This document shows positions 10,183 through 20,100 of a stretch of DNA of 64,000 nucleotides, in pieces (position 1 is the stretch's first letter; the number at the start of each line of letters is the position of its first letter). Origin of the DNA: Trifolium pratense. Lineage: Eukaryota > Streptophyta > Magnoliopsida > Fabales > Fabaceae. The stretch spans positions 22,416,127 through 22,480,126 of the forward strand of contig NC_060062.1 of assembly GCF_020283565.1 (NCBI RefSeq), written 5' to 3'. A model generated the notes under the pieces. It had not been told where the DNA came from and made no database searches. It saw only the letters and a program-made list of their open reading frames with translations. The position numbers and the translations under genes are program-made.

Positions 10183-10202
10183 TCGGATGTCCCCGAAGGC
10201 AC
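10099..10202 (-). ncRNA. U6 snRNA retropseudogene (5' part of the chimera)
   Basis: On the minus strand it begins GTGCCTTCGGGGACATCCGA. It runs through the conserved AACGATACAGAGAAGATTAG and the catalytic-core CAAGGATGACACGCACAAAT, and ends GGTCC.TATTTTTT. From memory of plant U6 it is full length (~103 nt) with only two or three changes, one near the 5' end (GTCCC to GTGCC) and one near the 3' end (CAAAT to CATAT). No upstream sequence element or correctly placed TATA box precedes it, and it sits inside a target-duplicated retroposon, so it is a processed copy and not a working gene. Confidence 0.93.
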
Positions 10203-10289
10203 AAGAGATGGGTTGAATAATGATCCAAAGAAATTGAAGAATCCAAAGTGGTAGAGTTGTTGGATTCGGATTGGGAATTGGTTGGGTTA

Positions 10290-10294
10290 GTTTG
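10290..10294. repeat. Gypsy target site duplication (GTTTG), left copy
   Basis: GTTTG directly precedes the LTR start (TGATCG) at 10295 and recurs at 33698-33702 after the other LTR end. Confidence 0.9.
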
Positions 10295-10728
10295 TGATCG
10301 TGTAGACCAGAAGGATGCGACTTCGCCGGCGTTTGCGGTGGTTGAGAGTGTTGAGACCCCTGTTGAAGCGGAGGGGGGTTGTGTACCTGCAGGCACTCCG
10401 ACGCTCAAGTCAGTTTGTGTGTAAAGGTTTTCTTGGCTAAAATAATGCGTACCTTGCAAATGAAGTGGAGTCACATATATATAGCCCCCAGCGCTGGGCC
10501 AAGACCCTTGATGGCATTAATGGCCATCAAGTGGCTGCCGGAAAACGGCTTGGAGGCCTTGATGTGCAGTAAATGCTCATCATTCCGGTTTACGGCCGTT
10601 ACGATACGTAAGAGTATCAGACCGTTGGAGAGTCGAGCACGTCTCGTGGGCTCTTCATGGTAGCTAGTTCGGGATGTTGCCTGTTCGACACTGTCATTGA
10701 CTCGAGCATCTGAGCTCGACCCAGAACA
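10295..10728 (-). repeat. Gypsy 3' LTR (434 bp)
   Basis: TGATCGTGTAGACC...CCAGAACA on the plus strand, nearly identical to 33264-33697 (differences seen near 10389, 10648 and 10697). It carries the CACATATATATAGCC box (10469-10483). Confidence 0.93.
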
Positions 10729-10741
10729 GGAGCCCCCCAAG
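10729..10741 (-). other. Polypurine tract of the gypsy element
   Basis: The minus strand reads AACTTGGGGGGCTCC immediately before the LTR start TGTTCTGG. This is the plus-strand primer for reverse transcription. Confidence 0.8.
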
Positions 10742-11008
10742 TTATTATGCTCTTCTGATGAGGATAATGACTTGAAGCTTGAACGATTCATCTTGTGTTA
10801 TTTGGATCTTTCGTTTGTCGAACATAATTATTCCGAAGTGGCCTGTCGTGTTCCATTCCCTTAAGGTTCTGTTATTCCCTTTGGTCAAAGTCAAGCTTTG
10901 GAAAGGAAAAGCGCTTTTCCCAAGGGGTCAACCCTAGGGAATGGTAGCCGCCTTTATGTTTATGGGCCGTTAAACACGATGCTGGGCTTTTTGGGGCGGC
11001 AAGTTTCC

Positions 11009-11016
11009 TATAAATA
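11009..11016 (+). promoter_or_regulatory. TATA box for the small antisense gypsy ORF
   Basis: TATAAATA in the context CCTATAAATAGCC, 57 bp upstream of the ATG at 11066. This is the right distance for a start site near 11040 and a short leader, and suggests a dedicated antisense promoter inside the element. Confidence 0.6.
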
Positions 11017-11065
11017 GCCACTTCTTCCTCCTTTGCTTCTCACACCGTGCTTTCCAATTTTGACG

Positions 11066-11398
11066 ATGGATAGGAAGAATACCAAGAAGATGGCCGTCGA
11101 GAGTTTCAAGTCCCAGAGAGGGAAGAAGGTGGAGGTGTCCATGTCTAGGGTTACTCGTTCTAAGAAGGCAAAAGAGGCTAAGGTGGAGACTGTCATTCTT
11201 TCTTCAGATTCCTCAAACTCATCTGGTTCTGATGACACAGATGAGGATTATGCGGAGTTTCTGAAGACTTTTAAGTCTGAGGATTTCTACCCTATCCTCC
11301 CTTCCTCTGACGAAGGGGAGTCCCAGATGACGGTGGAGTCCAAGAGGAAGCCAGCGGAGGTGTTGAAGATTGATTCGGATTCCGAGCATGAGGATTAG
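11066..11398 (+). CDS. Small acidic antisense ORF of the gypsy element (110 aa)
   Basis: This frame runs antisense to gag-pol, next to the 3' LTR. The N-terminal ~35 residues are basic (KKMAVESFKSQRGKK, RVTRSKKAKEAK). Then comes a hydrophobic core followed by serines and acids, ETVILSSDSSNSSGSDDTDE (~residues 39-58), then DYAEFLKTF, and an acidic end with KIDSDSEHED. The VILSSDS stretch resembles a phospho-regulated SUMO-interaction motif. A TATA box lies upstream and an AATAAA signal at 11448. I do not recognise a named family. The frame may be a real nuclear accessory protein or a chance ORF; the matching ORF in the nested copia (13457-13825) favours the former. Confidence 0.6.
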   Translation: MDRKNTKKMAVESFKSQRGKKVEVSMSRVTRSKKAKEAKVETVILSSDSSNSSGSDDTDEDYAEFLKTFKSEDFYPILPSSDEGESQMTVESKRKPAEVLKIDSDSEHED

Positions 11399-11769
11399 AT
11401 GCTCGGGTCCTTTGTAATTTTTCCTTTCCTTGTATTGGCTTCCTATTAATAAAGAACGTTTTTACTTTAAGTATTTCGAGCACATTTTATTTGCATTCAC
11501 GCTTTATGTATGCTCTCAATTTAATAATGTCGTGGATTTTGCGAACGATTCCGAGCGGATTTTCGCTCGGATTTTTATTCGAGCATCCTTTCGATTTTGC
11601 GAGCTTGTCGAGGAACACGGTGTTCTTATTCGGTTGCTGCGGCCTTCCCCGTATTTTTAGCGAAAGAATAAGGGGATTGGATCCCGAGGATCTTGCATTT
11701 CCTTTTTGGTTGCGATTTTCTCGGGATGTGGTGTCTTGGATTCTGTGAGATTTGCGCGAGCAGACGGAT
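11399..11769. other. Gypsy internal non-coding region, left of the copia insertion
   Basis: Contains the AATAAA at 11448-11453 after the small antisense ORF and then CGAGC-rich sequence continuing, across the copia, at 23892. No gene is seen. Confidence 0.6.
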
Positions 11770-11774
11770 GTGAC
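11770..11774. repeat. Copia-1 target site duplication (GTGAC), left copy
   Basis: GTGAC before the LTR start TGAAGG at 11775, repeated at 23887-23891. Confidence 0.92.
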
Positions 11775-12875
11775 TGAAGGTGTGAAAACACAAGAAGGGG
11801 GGGTTGAATTGTGTTTTAGTCAAGTTTAAAACTTTTTCAAGTTCTTAACTTAACTACAACAGCAGCGGATAAATAACACAATAAAACAAGTTAAGAGAGA
11901 GAGAGAGATCACACAAGCAATTTATATTGGTTCCTCTCACAAAACGAGAGTAGTCCAGTCCCCTTGCACTTCCAAGGGATTTCACTATAATCACACAAGA
12001 TTACACCTGCTCAAGCACACAAGCAAGAGACTTCTCAACAATGCTCAAGCACACAAGCTTAAGACTTCACACTTAAGCACACAAGCTTAAGTTTCCTCAA
12101 GTAATAGTAAAGTATATGAAAATATACAAATGCTCTTAGATGAACCTAAAAAGAGAGCAAATACAAAGAGTACAGAGTATTTGACTAAAGTGCAAAAACA
12201 CTTGATAAGAGGTTCAGAGCTTGTATAGACATAATTCAGAGTTTGTTCAGCGCACGTTCAATCCTTAATAATTGTTATATATCTGTTTTGAATGCAACTG
12301 ATCCTTCTAGTATATATACCACCAGAAAAGAGTCGTTGCAAAAAGAACCGTTGGAGTTGATAATCTTTTGTCTTCAAGCAGTCTGTCTTGATGCAGTTTG
12401 TTTGTATCTAAACTGAGTAAGAGTTTCAGATACTTTGACTACTGCAGAGTAGACTTTCCTTATTCAGCTAACAAGTCTGAAGACCCACGTTCTCAAGTGA
12501 GGACAGACAAAACGAGAGTAGCTGAACTGATCAGGCTTGAAAGGTCCTTTTCTTCATTGGTAGAAGAGTTGACTTGCAAAGGGAATCTTCACAGCTTTCA
12601 AAAAGATCTTCAGAGGTTGATGAAGCTTTAGTCACTCAAGAAGTTCTAAAGACTTCATCATCTGAAGGTTGTAACTTCTGAAGTCCAACATCTTCTGAGC
12701 GCTTGTGAACTTCTGAATTCACATCCTCTGAGCTTCACTCAGAGCTTATCTGATGCTTATATCTGCGCACTTAAAATAAATTTTTAGTCCTTCCAATTGT
12801 TTATTAATATTTTGTTATCATCAAAACCTTTATGGATTTAGGGGCTAATATTTTTAAATCAATTTTGTTCCAACA
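11775..12875 (-). repeat. Copia-1 3' LTR (1101 bp)
   Basis: TGAAGGTGTGAAAACACAAG...TTTGTTCCAACA on the plus strand. Matches 22784-23886 except for a few substitutions and one fewer GA in the GAGA tract. The 77-codon plus-strand frame seen in both LTRs is a by-product of this repeat. Confidence 0.95.
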
Positions 12876-12889
12876 ATCTCCCCCTTTTT
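12876..12889 (-). other. Polypurine tract of copia-1
   Basis: The minus strand reads AAAAAGGGGGAGAT directly before the LTR start TGTTGGAAC. Confidence 0.85.
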
Positions 12890-13456
12890 GATGATGACAA
12901 ACATAAGTATTAATTGACAATTGTTGTTAAATTAACTTATCATGTTTCTCTTAGGTTTATGAGGTTTGCAAGCTCCCCCTAAGATTGATACTTCTTAAAG
13001 CCAAAACTTTAAGTTATATCCATGATATTTTAATTTAGTATAAGATTAAGATAATTTAAAATAAAACAAATTTCATATCTTTCTTTAGAGTGAGAGGTTT
13101 GCAAGCTCTCCCCCTAAGTCTCATAAGGTTAAGTTAAAATTGCACTCTTAACTTATCCTTACTTATGAAATTTATTTCAGTTTCAACTAACTTAGTCTCC
13201 TCATTGAAATACGTAAAACAACTTAAAAGTAACAACTTTTAACTTAATGGATAAAGGCGTGAGCGTAGTTTCAGCTTTGAAACTTATCACTTATCAATTA
13301 ATGCGTAACTACTCCCCCTTTTGTCATTATCAAAAAGTAAAACAAATTTATATAACCAAGACAGTGAAAGAAAAAGAGTGGTTGTTACAAAGGTGAATTT
13401 ATTTCAAAAACAAAAAACAACGCGCTCAAAGGTTTATAAAAGGTGAACGAGTTAAC
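12890..13456. other. Copia-1 internal region between the 3' LTR and the antisense ORF
   Basis: A/T-rich. It contains repeats of the phrase GAGGTTTGCAAGCTC(T)CCCC and scattered C5 tracts (secondary polypurine-like runs on the minus strand), as in other SIRE elements. No coding region. A TATA-like TTTATAAAAGG at 13431-13441 lies close to the ATG at 13457. Confidence 0.5.
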
Positions 13457-13825
13457 ATGCATTCTTCACATAAAAACAAGAATAAACGAGTATATCAAGA
13501 AAGATCAAGAAGAATGAGAAGGTTTAGTTCACGCATCGCAGAGTTTCGGAGAAAGAAAGAAGAAGAAAAACGCGAAAAAGATGAGAAAGATAAAGAAGAC
13601 GACAAGAAACCACAAGATGCTGAGATAATAATCATCTCATCAGATTCTGAAGCTGGAGAGAATGAAGATGATGCTGACTATGTTGAGTTCTTGGCTGACT
13701 ATGTTCCAGAAGAAGAACAAGAAGAAGAAGAAGAAGAAGAGCAAAACCCAGATCCCATAGAAATTTCATCAGAGGATGCTGAGGAGAAATCTGAGATTTC
13801 TTCTGAGTATTATCCATCTGATTAG
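13457..13825 (+). CDS. Small acidic antisense ORF of copia-1 (122 aa)
   Basis: It lies antisense to gag-pol between the third ORF and the 3' LTR, convergent with that ORF. Residues 1-45 are strongly basic (KNKNKRVYQERSRRMRRF...). Residues ~55-75 read AEIIIISSDSEAGENEDD, followed by DYVEFLADYV, an EEEQEEEEEEEQ run and a second PIEISSEDAEE. The order basic start, Ile/Val core plus SSDS, acids, DYxEFL is the same as in the small antisense ORF of the surrounding gypsy (11066-11398). An AATAAA follows at 13884. No family is recognised. A nuclear, SUMO-binding-like accessory protein is an inference; low-complexity chance similarity is the alternative. Confidence 0.58.
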   Translation: MHSSHKNKNKRVYQERSRRMRRFSSRIAEFRRKKEEEKREKDEKDKEDDKKPQDAEIIIISSDSEAGENEDDADYVEFLADYVPEEEQEEEEEEEQNPDPIEISSEDAEEKSEISSEYYPSD

Positions 13826-13883
13826 GATTAGGTTGTCTTTTTCTTTTTCTTTTTACCAATGTACTCAACATTGTTAGATCATT

Positions 13884-13889
13884 AATAAA
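13884..13889 (+). terminator. Poly(A) signal AATAAA after the copia-1 antisense ORF
   Basis: ATTAATAAAAATTT 58 bp beyond the stop of the antisense ORF. An equivalent signal follows the gypsy antisense ORF at 11448. Confidence 0.45.
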
Positions 13890-14063
13890 AATTTTCGTTT
13901 AAAAGCATCTTGTGTTCTTATGTTCTTATTTATCAAAGAAAATTTAGCACAAAAAAAATATATAAAAACAAAACAACTTGAAATATATAAACCAGACAAA
14001 TAAAATTGTTCAGAAGATAACAAGAAAATAAAAAAAAACAGCTTAAAACAAGTGCATAGAATC

Positions 14064-16742
14064 CTAGGGTTTCTTAAGGAAAGCTAAGAGTTGGTCAAAT
14101 TTGTCATTCAGTGATCCCACATTGGAAACTAAACCATCCACCTTGGTTTCCAATGTTTGGTGAGCAGCTCTTTGCCTTTCCAAACCTTCCTGCTGTTCCC
14201 TCAGGGCTTCTTGAAAGATCTGCAACTGATCAACAACTACAGGAGCTTGATCTTCAACCATAGGTGCCTTGCCTTTAACAGAGGAGGGTTCACCTTCCTC
14301 TTGATACTCAATCATCAGGACATCATCCTGATTCAGTACATCCAGTACATCCTCTTCTGGGGCATCCTCTTGATGTAGCTCATTTGCCAACTGGGCAACT
14401 CTAGCAGCAGCTTCTTCTAGACGTTCCTTCTCAACCCTGTGAGCTTCAAGACTCTGAAATAGCTTGGAATCAAACCAGCAAACCTTGAAAGCAGATAAAT
14501 GCTGTTCAGCAGCAGCAATGGCCTCAAGTTTGGCACGCTCAAATTCCTCATGACTATAAGAAGTCAATCTCTTCAAATCAGCCCTTGCCAAACTGTCCTT
14601 CATAAAGCTTATCACATCCAGATCTCTCTTACCAATAACAGCCTTAATGTCTTCACCTACAGCATCCAAAGCCTTGCAAATCTTGGCCTTAAGACTTGAC
14701 ACCTCTAAATCCACATCAGAGGGACAAACTAAGAACCTGTCCTTTATCTTAGATAATCTAAGTAAGTCATCATGAAGCTGAGTGGGTAGATTATCAAAAG
14801 GGTTAGATGAAGAGGGTGAGAGATTAGGAAAGGCAGAGAAATTTGGTGATTCATTAGCAGGGTTGTTAATAATAACAACTTCTACCTCTGAAGGCTTGGG
14901 GGCACAAGTGTGAATACGCTCAGGAGAAGCATGTTCAGCACATGGGTTAGGATTGGGTTCAGGAATTGATTCAGATGATGAGATGTCAGAGGTTGATTCA
15001 GGATAAATGTGTTCAGGGGATGGTTCAGGAGATTTGTGTTCAGGGGTTGGTTCATGAGATTTATGTGGAGAGGGTAGTTTTGTGGGAGAGGTTGGTTCAG
15101 TGATTGGAATATGTGATTCTGGTTCAGATGATGAAATGGTAGGTGTTTCTTTTTGTGATTGGGGTTGAGGTGAATTTGGTTTAGGGGGTGATGAAGATTT
15201 CTGGGTAAAGGTTTGATTATTGAGGGGGTCTGGGCTAAGATGTTTTTCTAATTCAGAAAGAGGGTTATCAGAGGTTGGAATGATAGTGGGTTCAGGAAGT
15301 ATAGTCCTAAGAGGTTTTGTATAACCTATCCCAATTTCAACTTCATTAAAAACAAACTTAGAAGACTTACCTTTAGGAACAGGAACTTGTCTTCTACGAG
15401 GTTTGGCAGCAAGAGTCTCTTCATCTGATTCAGTTTCATCTTCAGACTCAGATTCTTCAGATGAACTGTCTACCTCAACAACAATAGGCTCTTTGGAAGG
15501 TCCTTCAGCAGCCTTGTTTGCAACTTCTTCATGTTTCTTCTTGGTTCTCTGTTCAGCAGCAGCTTGCTCCACCTTAATCCTCTTCTGAGCCAAGAGATCT
15601 GGCTTAGGTTGATCAGCTTGAGAAACAACCTTTCTCTTAGGTCTCCTTGTAGGATTATACATGTTTGCAGGCGCAGGAGGAATCATACTCATATCAACAG
15701 TGAATCCTTCTTCTCTGAGCACTTCCAAATAGTCCTGAATGATGTGCTCAGCATCAGCTTCTGAAATAACTGGATATCCATCCACATACAAACGATCTTC
15801 AAGACGAGCAGATAATTCTTGTGGAGGTGGAACTAGCTTTGTAGAAATAAGACGCATCTTGGTAAGGAAACTGGCATGAAGGATTTCAGGCGAGAACTTC
15901 TTCTGCACAATTTCTGGATGGAACTTCTTCAGATTCTCAACAACATGACCTTGATGCAGAAGGTCTGATAGCAGCCTAGGATAAACAATAGTTGTTTTCC
16001 TCTGAGATTTGCTAGCGAAGATTGCTTCACATATTCTTTCAAAAAAGTAATCTCCAAGATTCACCTTCTTTCCTGTCAGAAGGAAATACAGCAGATGACG
16101 ATGAGTCCAGGAGATTGTATCAGTCCCACCAACCCTTGGACTGATAGTTGCTAAGATGATCTTGAAAAGAACTCTGCATTCATCAGTCAGTCCTTTGACT
16201 TTGCCTTTTAATGAAAAATCAGTGCAGATGAGATGTAGAAGATCATCTCTGTATCTGGTATCCTTCTCAAATACATCTAACTCTATCCCAGAGTTAGGTA
16301 AACCAAGTAAAGCATTGAAGTGAATAGGCGAGAATGCCATATTCATCCCACAGATATTTGACCTAATCTGTATACCTGTGAATTCCAACAGACCCATTTC
16401 CTTCCTAGTTTTTCCTTTCAAACTAGGATTCCTTTCAATTGCAGCAATTTCTTCCTTCTTAGCTTCATGCTTGTCAAAAACCTTAGCTTTCATCCAGAAT
16501 TTCTCCAGCAAATCTGGATATATAGGACCATTAAGCATGTCGAAGTACTTATCCCAACCCTGAGTGATAAAATACTTTTTAATGTCAAACCTATTAGCTT
16601 GTAGACCGTCGAAATCAACCATCTTCTCTGAAAGAAAAGTGAGTTCAGATTCTGGAAACTCCATCTCGTTCCCAACGATCTGAAGATTTTTGAACATAAA
16701 CGGTGGAATCTTTGTTGACGAAGAAGATGAAGCACCAGCCAT
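14064..16742 (-). CDS. Third ORF (env-position) of copia-1, 892 aa
   Basis: One uninterrupted frame downstream of pol, on the same strand, after a 448-bp gap. Residues ~10-330 form a globular region with NMAFSPIHFNALLGLP, resembling plant-transposon accessory domains (the Transposase_32-like 'FSPxxINxLLGLP' pattern). Residues ~415-440 read EPIVVEVDSSSEESESEDE, a hydrophobic core plus acidic serines. Then come a basic patch (PRRRQVPVPKGK), a long Pro/Ser/Glu-rich stretch with repeats of SPEPSPEH type (~500-620), and C-terminal Ala/Glu-rich helices likely to form coiled coils, ending LLAFLKKP. I see no signal peptide or membrane helix, so although SIRE ORFs in this position are called env-like, this one looks like a nuclear or cytosolic protein. 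Confidence 0.8.
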   Translation of the reverse strand: MAGASSSSSTKIPPFMFKNLQIVGNEMEFPESELTFLSEKMVDFDGLQANRFDIKKYFITQGWDKYFDMLNGPIYPDLLEKFWMKAKVFDKHEAKKEEIAAIERNPSLKGKTRKEMGLLEFTGIQIRSNICGMNMAFSPIHFNALLGLPNSGIELDVFEKDTRYRDDLLHLICTDFSLKGKVKGLTDECRVLFKIILATISPRVGGTDTISWTHRHLLYFLLTGKKVNLGDYFFERICEAIFASKSQRKTTIVYPRLLSDLLHQGHVVENLKKFHPEIVQKKFSPEILHASFLTKMRLISTKLVPPPQELSARLEDRLYVDGYPVISEADAEHIIQDYLEVLREEGFTVDMSMIPPAPANMYNPTRRPKRKVVSQADQPKPDLLAQKRIKVEQAAAEQRTKKKHEEVANKAAEGPSKEPIVVEVDSSSEESESEDETESDEETLAAKPRRRQVPVPKGKSSKFVFNEVEIGIGYTKPLRTILPEPTIIPTSDNPLSELEKHLSPDPLNNQTFTQKSSSPPKPNSPQPQSQKETPTISSSEPESHIPITEPTSPTKLPSPHKSHEPTPEHKSPEPSPEHIYPESTSDISSSESIPEPNPNPCAEHASPERIHTCAPKPSEVEVVIINNPANESPNFSAFPNLSPSSSNPFDNLPTQLHDDLLRLSKIKDRFLVCPSDVDLEVSSLKAKICKALDAVGEDIKAVIGKRDLDVISFMKDSLARADLKRLTSYSHEEFERAKLEAIAAAEQHLSAFKVCWFDSKLFQSLEAHRVEKERLEEAAARVAQLANELHQEDAPEEDVLDVLNQDDVLMIEYQEEGEPSSVKGKAPMVEDQAPVVVDQLQIFQEALREQQEGLERQRAAHQTLETKVDGLVSNVGSLNDKFDQLLAFLKKP

Positions 16743-17190
16743 TGTTGGAGATTAGGGTAAGGTTTGGAACTAACGAGAGAGAAAGAAAGTTTGTTGAAGG
16801 TTTAGAGAGAAAGTGAAAGTGTAGGTTGTGAGAGTGAGAAGTGTGCAAGTGTATTGTGTAAGTTTTATTTAAATGCACACAGTTAACACGAAAATAGCAA
16901 ATTTGGGAAGTTACGCTAATTGACAGAAAGTTGAATACCAAAAATCATCATTAACCACCCACTACCTGACACACGTAGACCACGTGCAAAAAATTACTCG
17001 GTAACTGCTATTTTAATGGACAACTGTTCAGTATCAAATACCAAACGTTTTCCATTTAAATAGTTCAGAGCCTCTGAGTTTTTAAAATATTCTATCAGAG
17101 TTAAGTACTTCAGAGCTTGTGTTTCAGATGTTCTGAGACATAAGTTCTGATATACATAACCTCTTACACTTTAATTGCCAAAAAAAATTT
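16743..17190. other. Copia-1 spacer between pol and the third ORF
   Basis: 448 bp, A/T-rich, no frame. On the minus strand it would be the leader of the third ORF, expressed by splicing or an internal promoter; no clear splice acceptor stands out. Confidence 0.5.
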
Positions 17191-20100
17191 TCATTCAGAG
17201 ATTGAAAACATGTTCAGATGTTTCTTTATAAAATCAAATCTTTCAACAGGTAAGGCTTTAGTAAATATGTCAGCCCATTGATTTTCAGTATCAACAAACT
17301 TAATATCTATAATGCCTCTCTGAACATAATCTCTGATAAAATGGTGTTTAATTTCAATATGTTTGGCTCTAGAGTGTAGGATAGGATTTTTAGATAAATG
17401 AATGGCTGCCGTATTATCACAATATAAAGGAATATTGTTACTGCTTACTTGAGAATCTTCTAACTGATATTTTAACCAGAGTAGTTGTGTACAACACTTA
17501 GCTGCTGAAATGTATTCTGCTTCTGCTGTAGACAAAGCTATAGTAGTTTGTCTCTTACTAGCCCAGGAGATAAGGTTTTCACCAACAAATTGACAATTGC
17601 CACTTGTGGATTTTCTTTCAATTTTATCTCCAGCATAGTCAGCATCACAGAATCCATTTAGCACATAATCATTGGATTTCTTATAGAGAAGTCCAAGATT
17701 AGTTGTTCCTTTCAGATACCTAAAGATTCTCTTTACAGCAGTAAGATGAGATTCTCTAGGATCTGATTGGAATCTTGCACATAAGCATACACTGAATAAA
17801 ATATCTGGTCTAGAGGCTGTCAGATAGAGTAAGGAACCAATCATACCTCGGTAGACCTTTTGATCTACTTTTCCTTTATCATCTGACTTGCTCATGTTGG
17901 TAGTTGAATGCATAGGAGTGTTCATTATCTTGCAGTCATCTAGGTTGAACTTCTTCAGAAGTTCCTTGGTATATTTTGATTGATGAACATAAGTTCCTTC
18001 CTTCTTCTGATTGATTTGAATTCCAAGAAAGAATTTCAATTCTCCCATCATGCTCATTTCAAATTCATCCTGCATTATCTTAGAAAAATTCTTGCACAAG
18101 GAAGCATTAGTTGAACCAAAGATAATATCATCAACATAAATTTGAATGATTAAAATGTCTTCTTTGGTTGTTTTTCTAAAGAGTGTGCAGTCAACCTTCC
18201 CTTTCTCAAAACCCTTTTCAAGAAGGAAATTACTGAGTCTATCATACCAAGCTCTTGGAGCTTGTTTCAGACCATACAGTGATTTCTTTAATTTAAAAAC
18301 ATGTTCTGGGTTTGAGACATCTTCAAAACCAGGAGGTTGCTTAACATACACTTCTTCAGAAATAAAACCATTTAAGAAGGCACTCTTAACATCCATTTGA
18401 TACAAAGTTATTCCATGATTAACAGCATAAGATAGAAGTAACCTGATTGCTTCAAGTCTAGCAACTGGTGCAAAGGTTTCAGTATAGTCAATCCCCTCTT
18501 GTTGACTATAACCTTGTGCAACCAATCTAGCCTTGTTTCTTACCACTTCACCTTGTTCATTCAACTTGTTTCTGAATACCCATTTTGTTCCAATAATGTT
18601 CTTGTGTGAAGGTTTGGGCACTAGAGTCCATACATCATTCCTTTGAAATTGATTCAGCTCTTCTTGCATTGCTACAATCCAAGCATCATCTTTCAGAGCT
18701 TCATCAATCTTTGAAGGTTCCATCATTGAGATAAGACCAACTAAAGATTCCTCATTTCTCAGTTGAGATCTTGTCTTCCTTGGACTGTCCTTGTTGCCTA
18801 AGATCAGTTCCTCTGGATGTGATGATTTGTATTTGAAGGTATTTCTTGGGGGCTCATCATCTTCAGACTCATCAACATCAGGTTCAGCAGTTGCTTCAGT
18901 TCTTTGTTGTTCAGAGTCTGTAGGAACTGTTATGTTCAGAGGTTCTTCAGAGAATGGATGTTCTGAGTAATTTGGAATATCTGAATATTGATCCTCTGAT
19001 ACCTGAAATCTAGACAAACCTTCCACAAGCTCTGACACTTGGTCAGGCTCTTTGTCATCAAATTTGACATGCATAGTTTCTTCCACAGTGTGTGTTTCAG
19101 AAATATACAGTCTGTATGCTTTTGAGCGTTCAGAATATCCTATAAAGATACCCTTATAACCTCTAGCATCAAATTTCTTTAGATGGACTTTGTTGTTTAA
19201 GATATAACATGTACATCCAAACTGATGAAAATAAGAAATGTCAGGTTTTCTTCCTTTGAACAATTCATAAGCAGTTTTGTTCAATTTAGATCTGATATAG
19301 ATTCTATTTTGAACATAACATGATGTGTTTACAGCTTCTGCCCATAAAAATTTTGCTACATTAGTTTCATGCATCATGGTTCTGGCCATTTCTTGCAGAG
19401 TTCTATTCTTCCTTTCTACAACCCCATTTTGTTGAGGTGTTCTAGGAGAAGAGAATTCATGCAGAATGCCATATTTTTCACAAAAGTTTTCAAAAGGTTC
19501 ATTTTCAAATTCTCCACCATGATCACTTCTAACTTTTAAAATAGTGTAGCCTTTTTCATTTTGAATTTGTTTGCAGAAGATGCTAAACTCATCATAAGCT
19601 TCATCTTTTGTTCTTAAGATTTTACCCAAGTCCATCTACTGTAATCATCAACAATTACTAATCCATACTTCTTTCCATTGATAGAGGCAGTGTGAACTGG
19701 CCCAAAAAGATCAATGTGAAGAAGTTCCAATGGTCTTGAGGTAGAAACAATGTTTTTAGGTTTAAAAGATGATTTTGTAATTTTTCCTTTTTGACAAGAA
19801 CCACAAAGTGTGTTTGAGTGATATTTGATTTTTGGTAAACCTCTGACAAGGTCAAGCTTACTAAGCTTAGAGATTAACCTCCAGTTAGCATGGCCTAACC
19901 TCTTATGCCAGATCCATTTTTCCTCACTCAAGGTCAAAAGACACATCACTTTTTGTTCATTCAAATCAGAAAGATTAATTTTATAAACATTGTTCTTTCT
20001 CAGACCTTTGAATATAATGGAGTTATCAGATTGTTTAGATACAGTACATGATTCCTTATTAAAGACAACTACATAACCATTGTCGCAAAATTGACTTATG

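Larger units (their letters stand above)
9308..10202 (-). mobile_element. Chimeric U6 snRNA-LINE retroposon, 5'-truncated
   Basis: Read on the minus strand it starts with a complete U6 snRNA copy (10202-10099). It continues without a gap into the 3' part of a plant L1-type LINE and ends in a 15-nt poly(A) (T-run at 9307-9321). A 16-bp target duplication brackets the whole unit, so U6 and LINE were integrated as one cDNA. The LINE part encodes the end of an RNase H domain (QEGNSCADKLASHGL, 9601-9834) followed by ~280 bp of 3' UTR. This structure is the hallmark of template switching from LINE RNA to U6 RNA during target-primed reverse transcription. Confidence 0.9.

Noticed and set aside
10099..10202. 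Functional U6 snRNA gene
   Set aside because: No upstream sequence element or TATA box, and it is enclosed with a LINE by one target duplication.
10154..10791. Several ~100-codon frames on both strands
   Set aside because: They lie across the gypsy LTR and recur at 33210-33632; the LTR repeat explains them.
12398..12631. 77-codon plus-strand frame, repeated at 23409-23642
   Set aside because: Identical because it lies in the two copia-1 LTRs; no family resemblance and no independent support.
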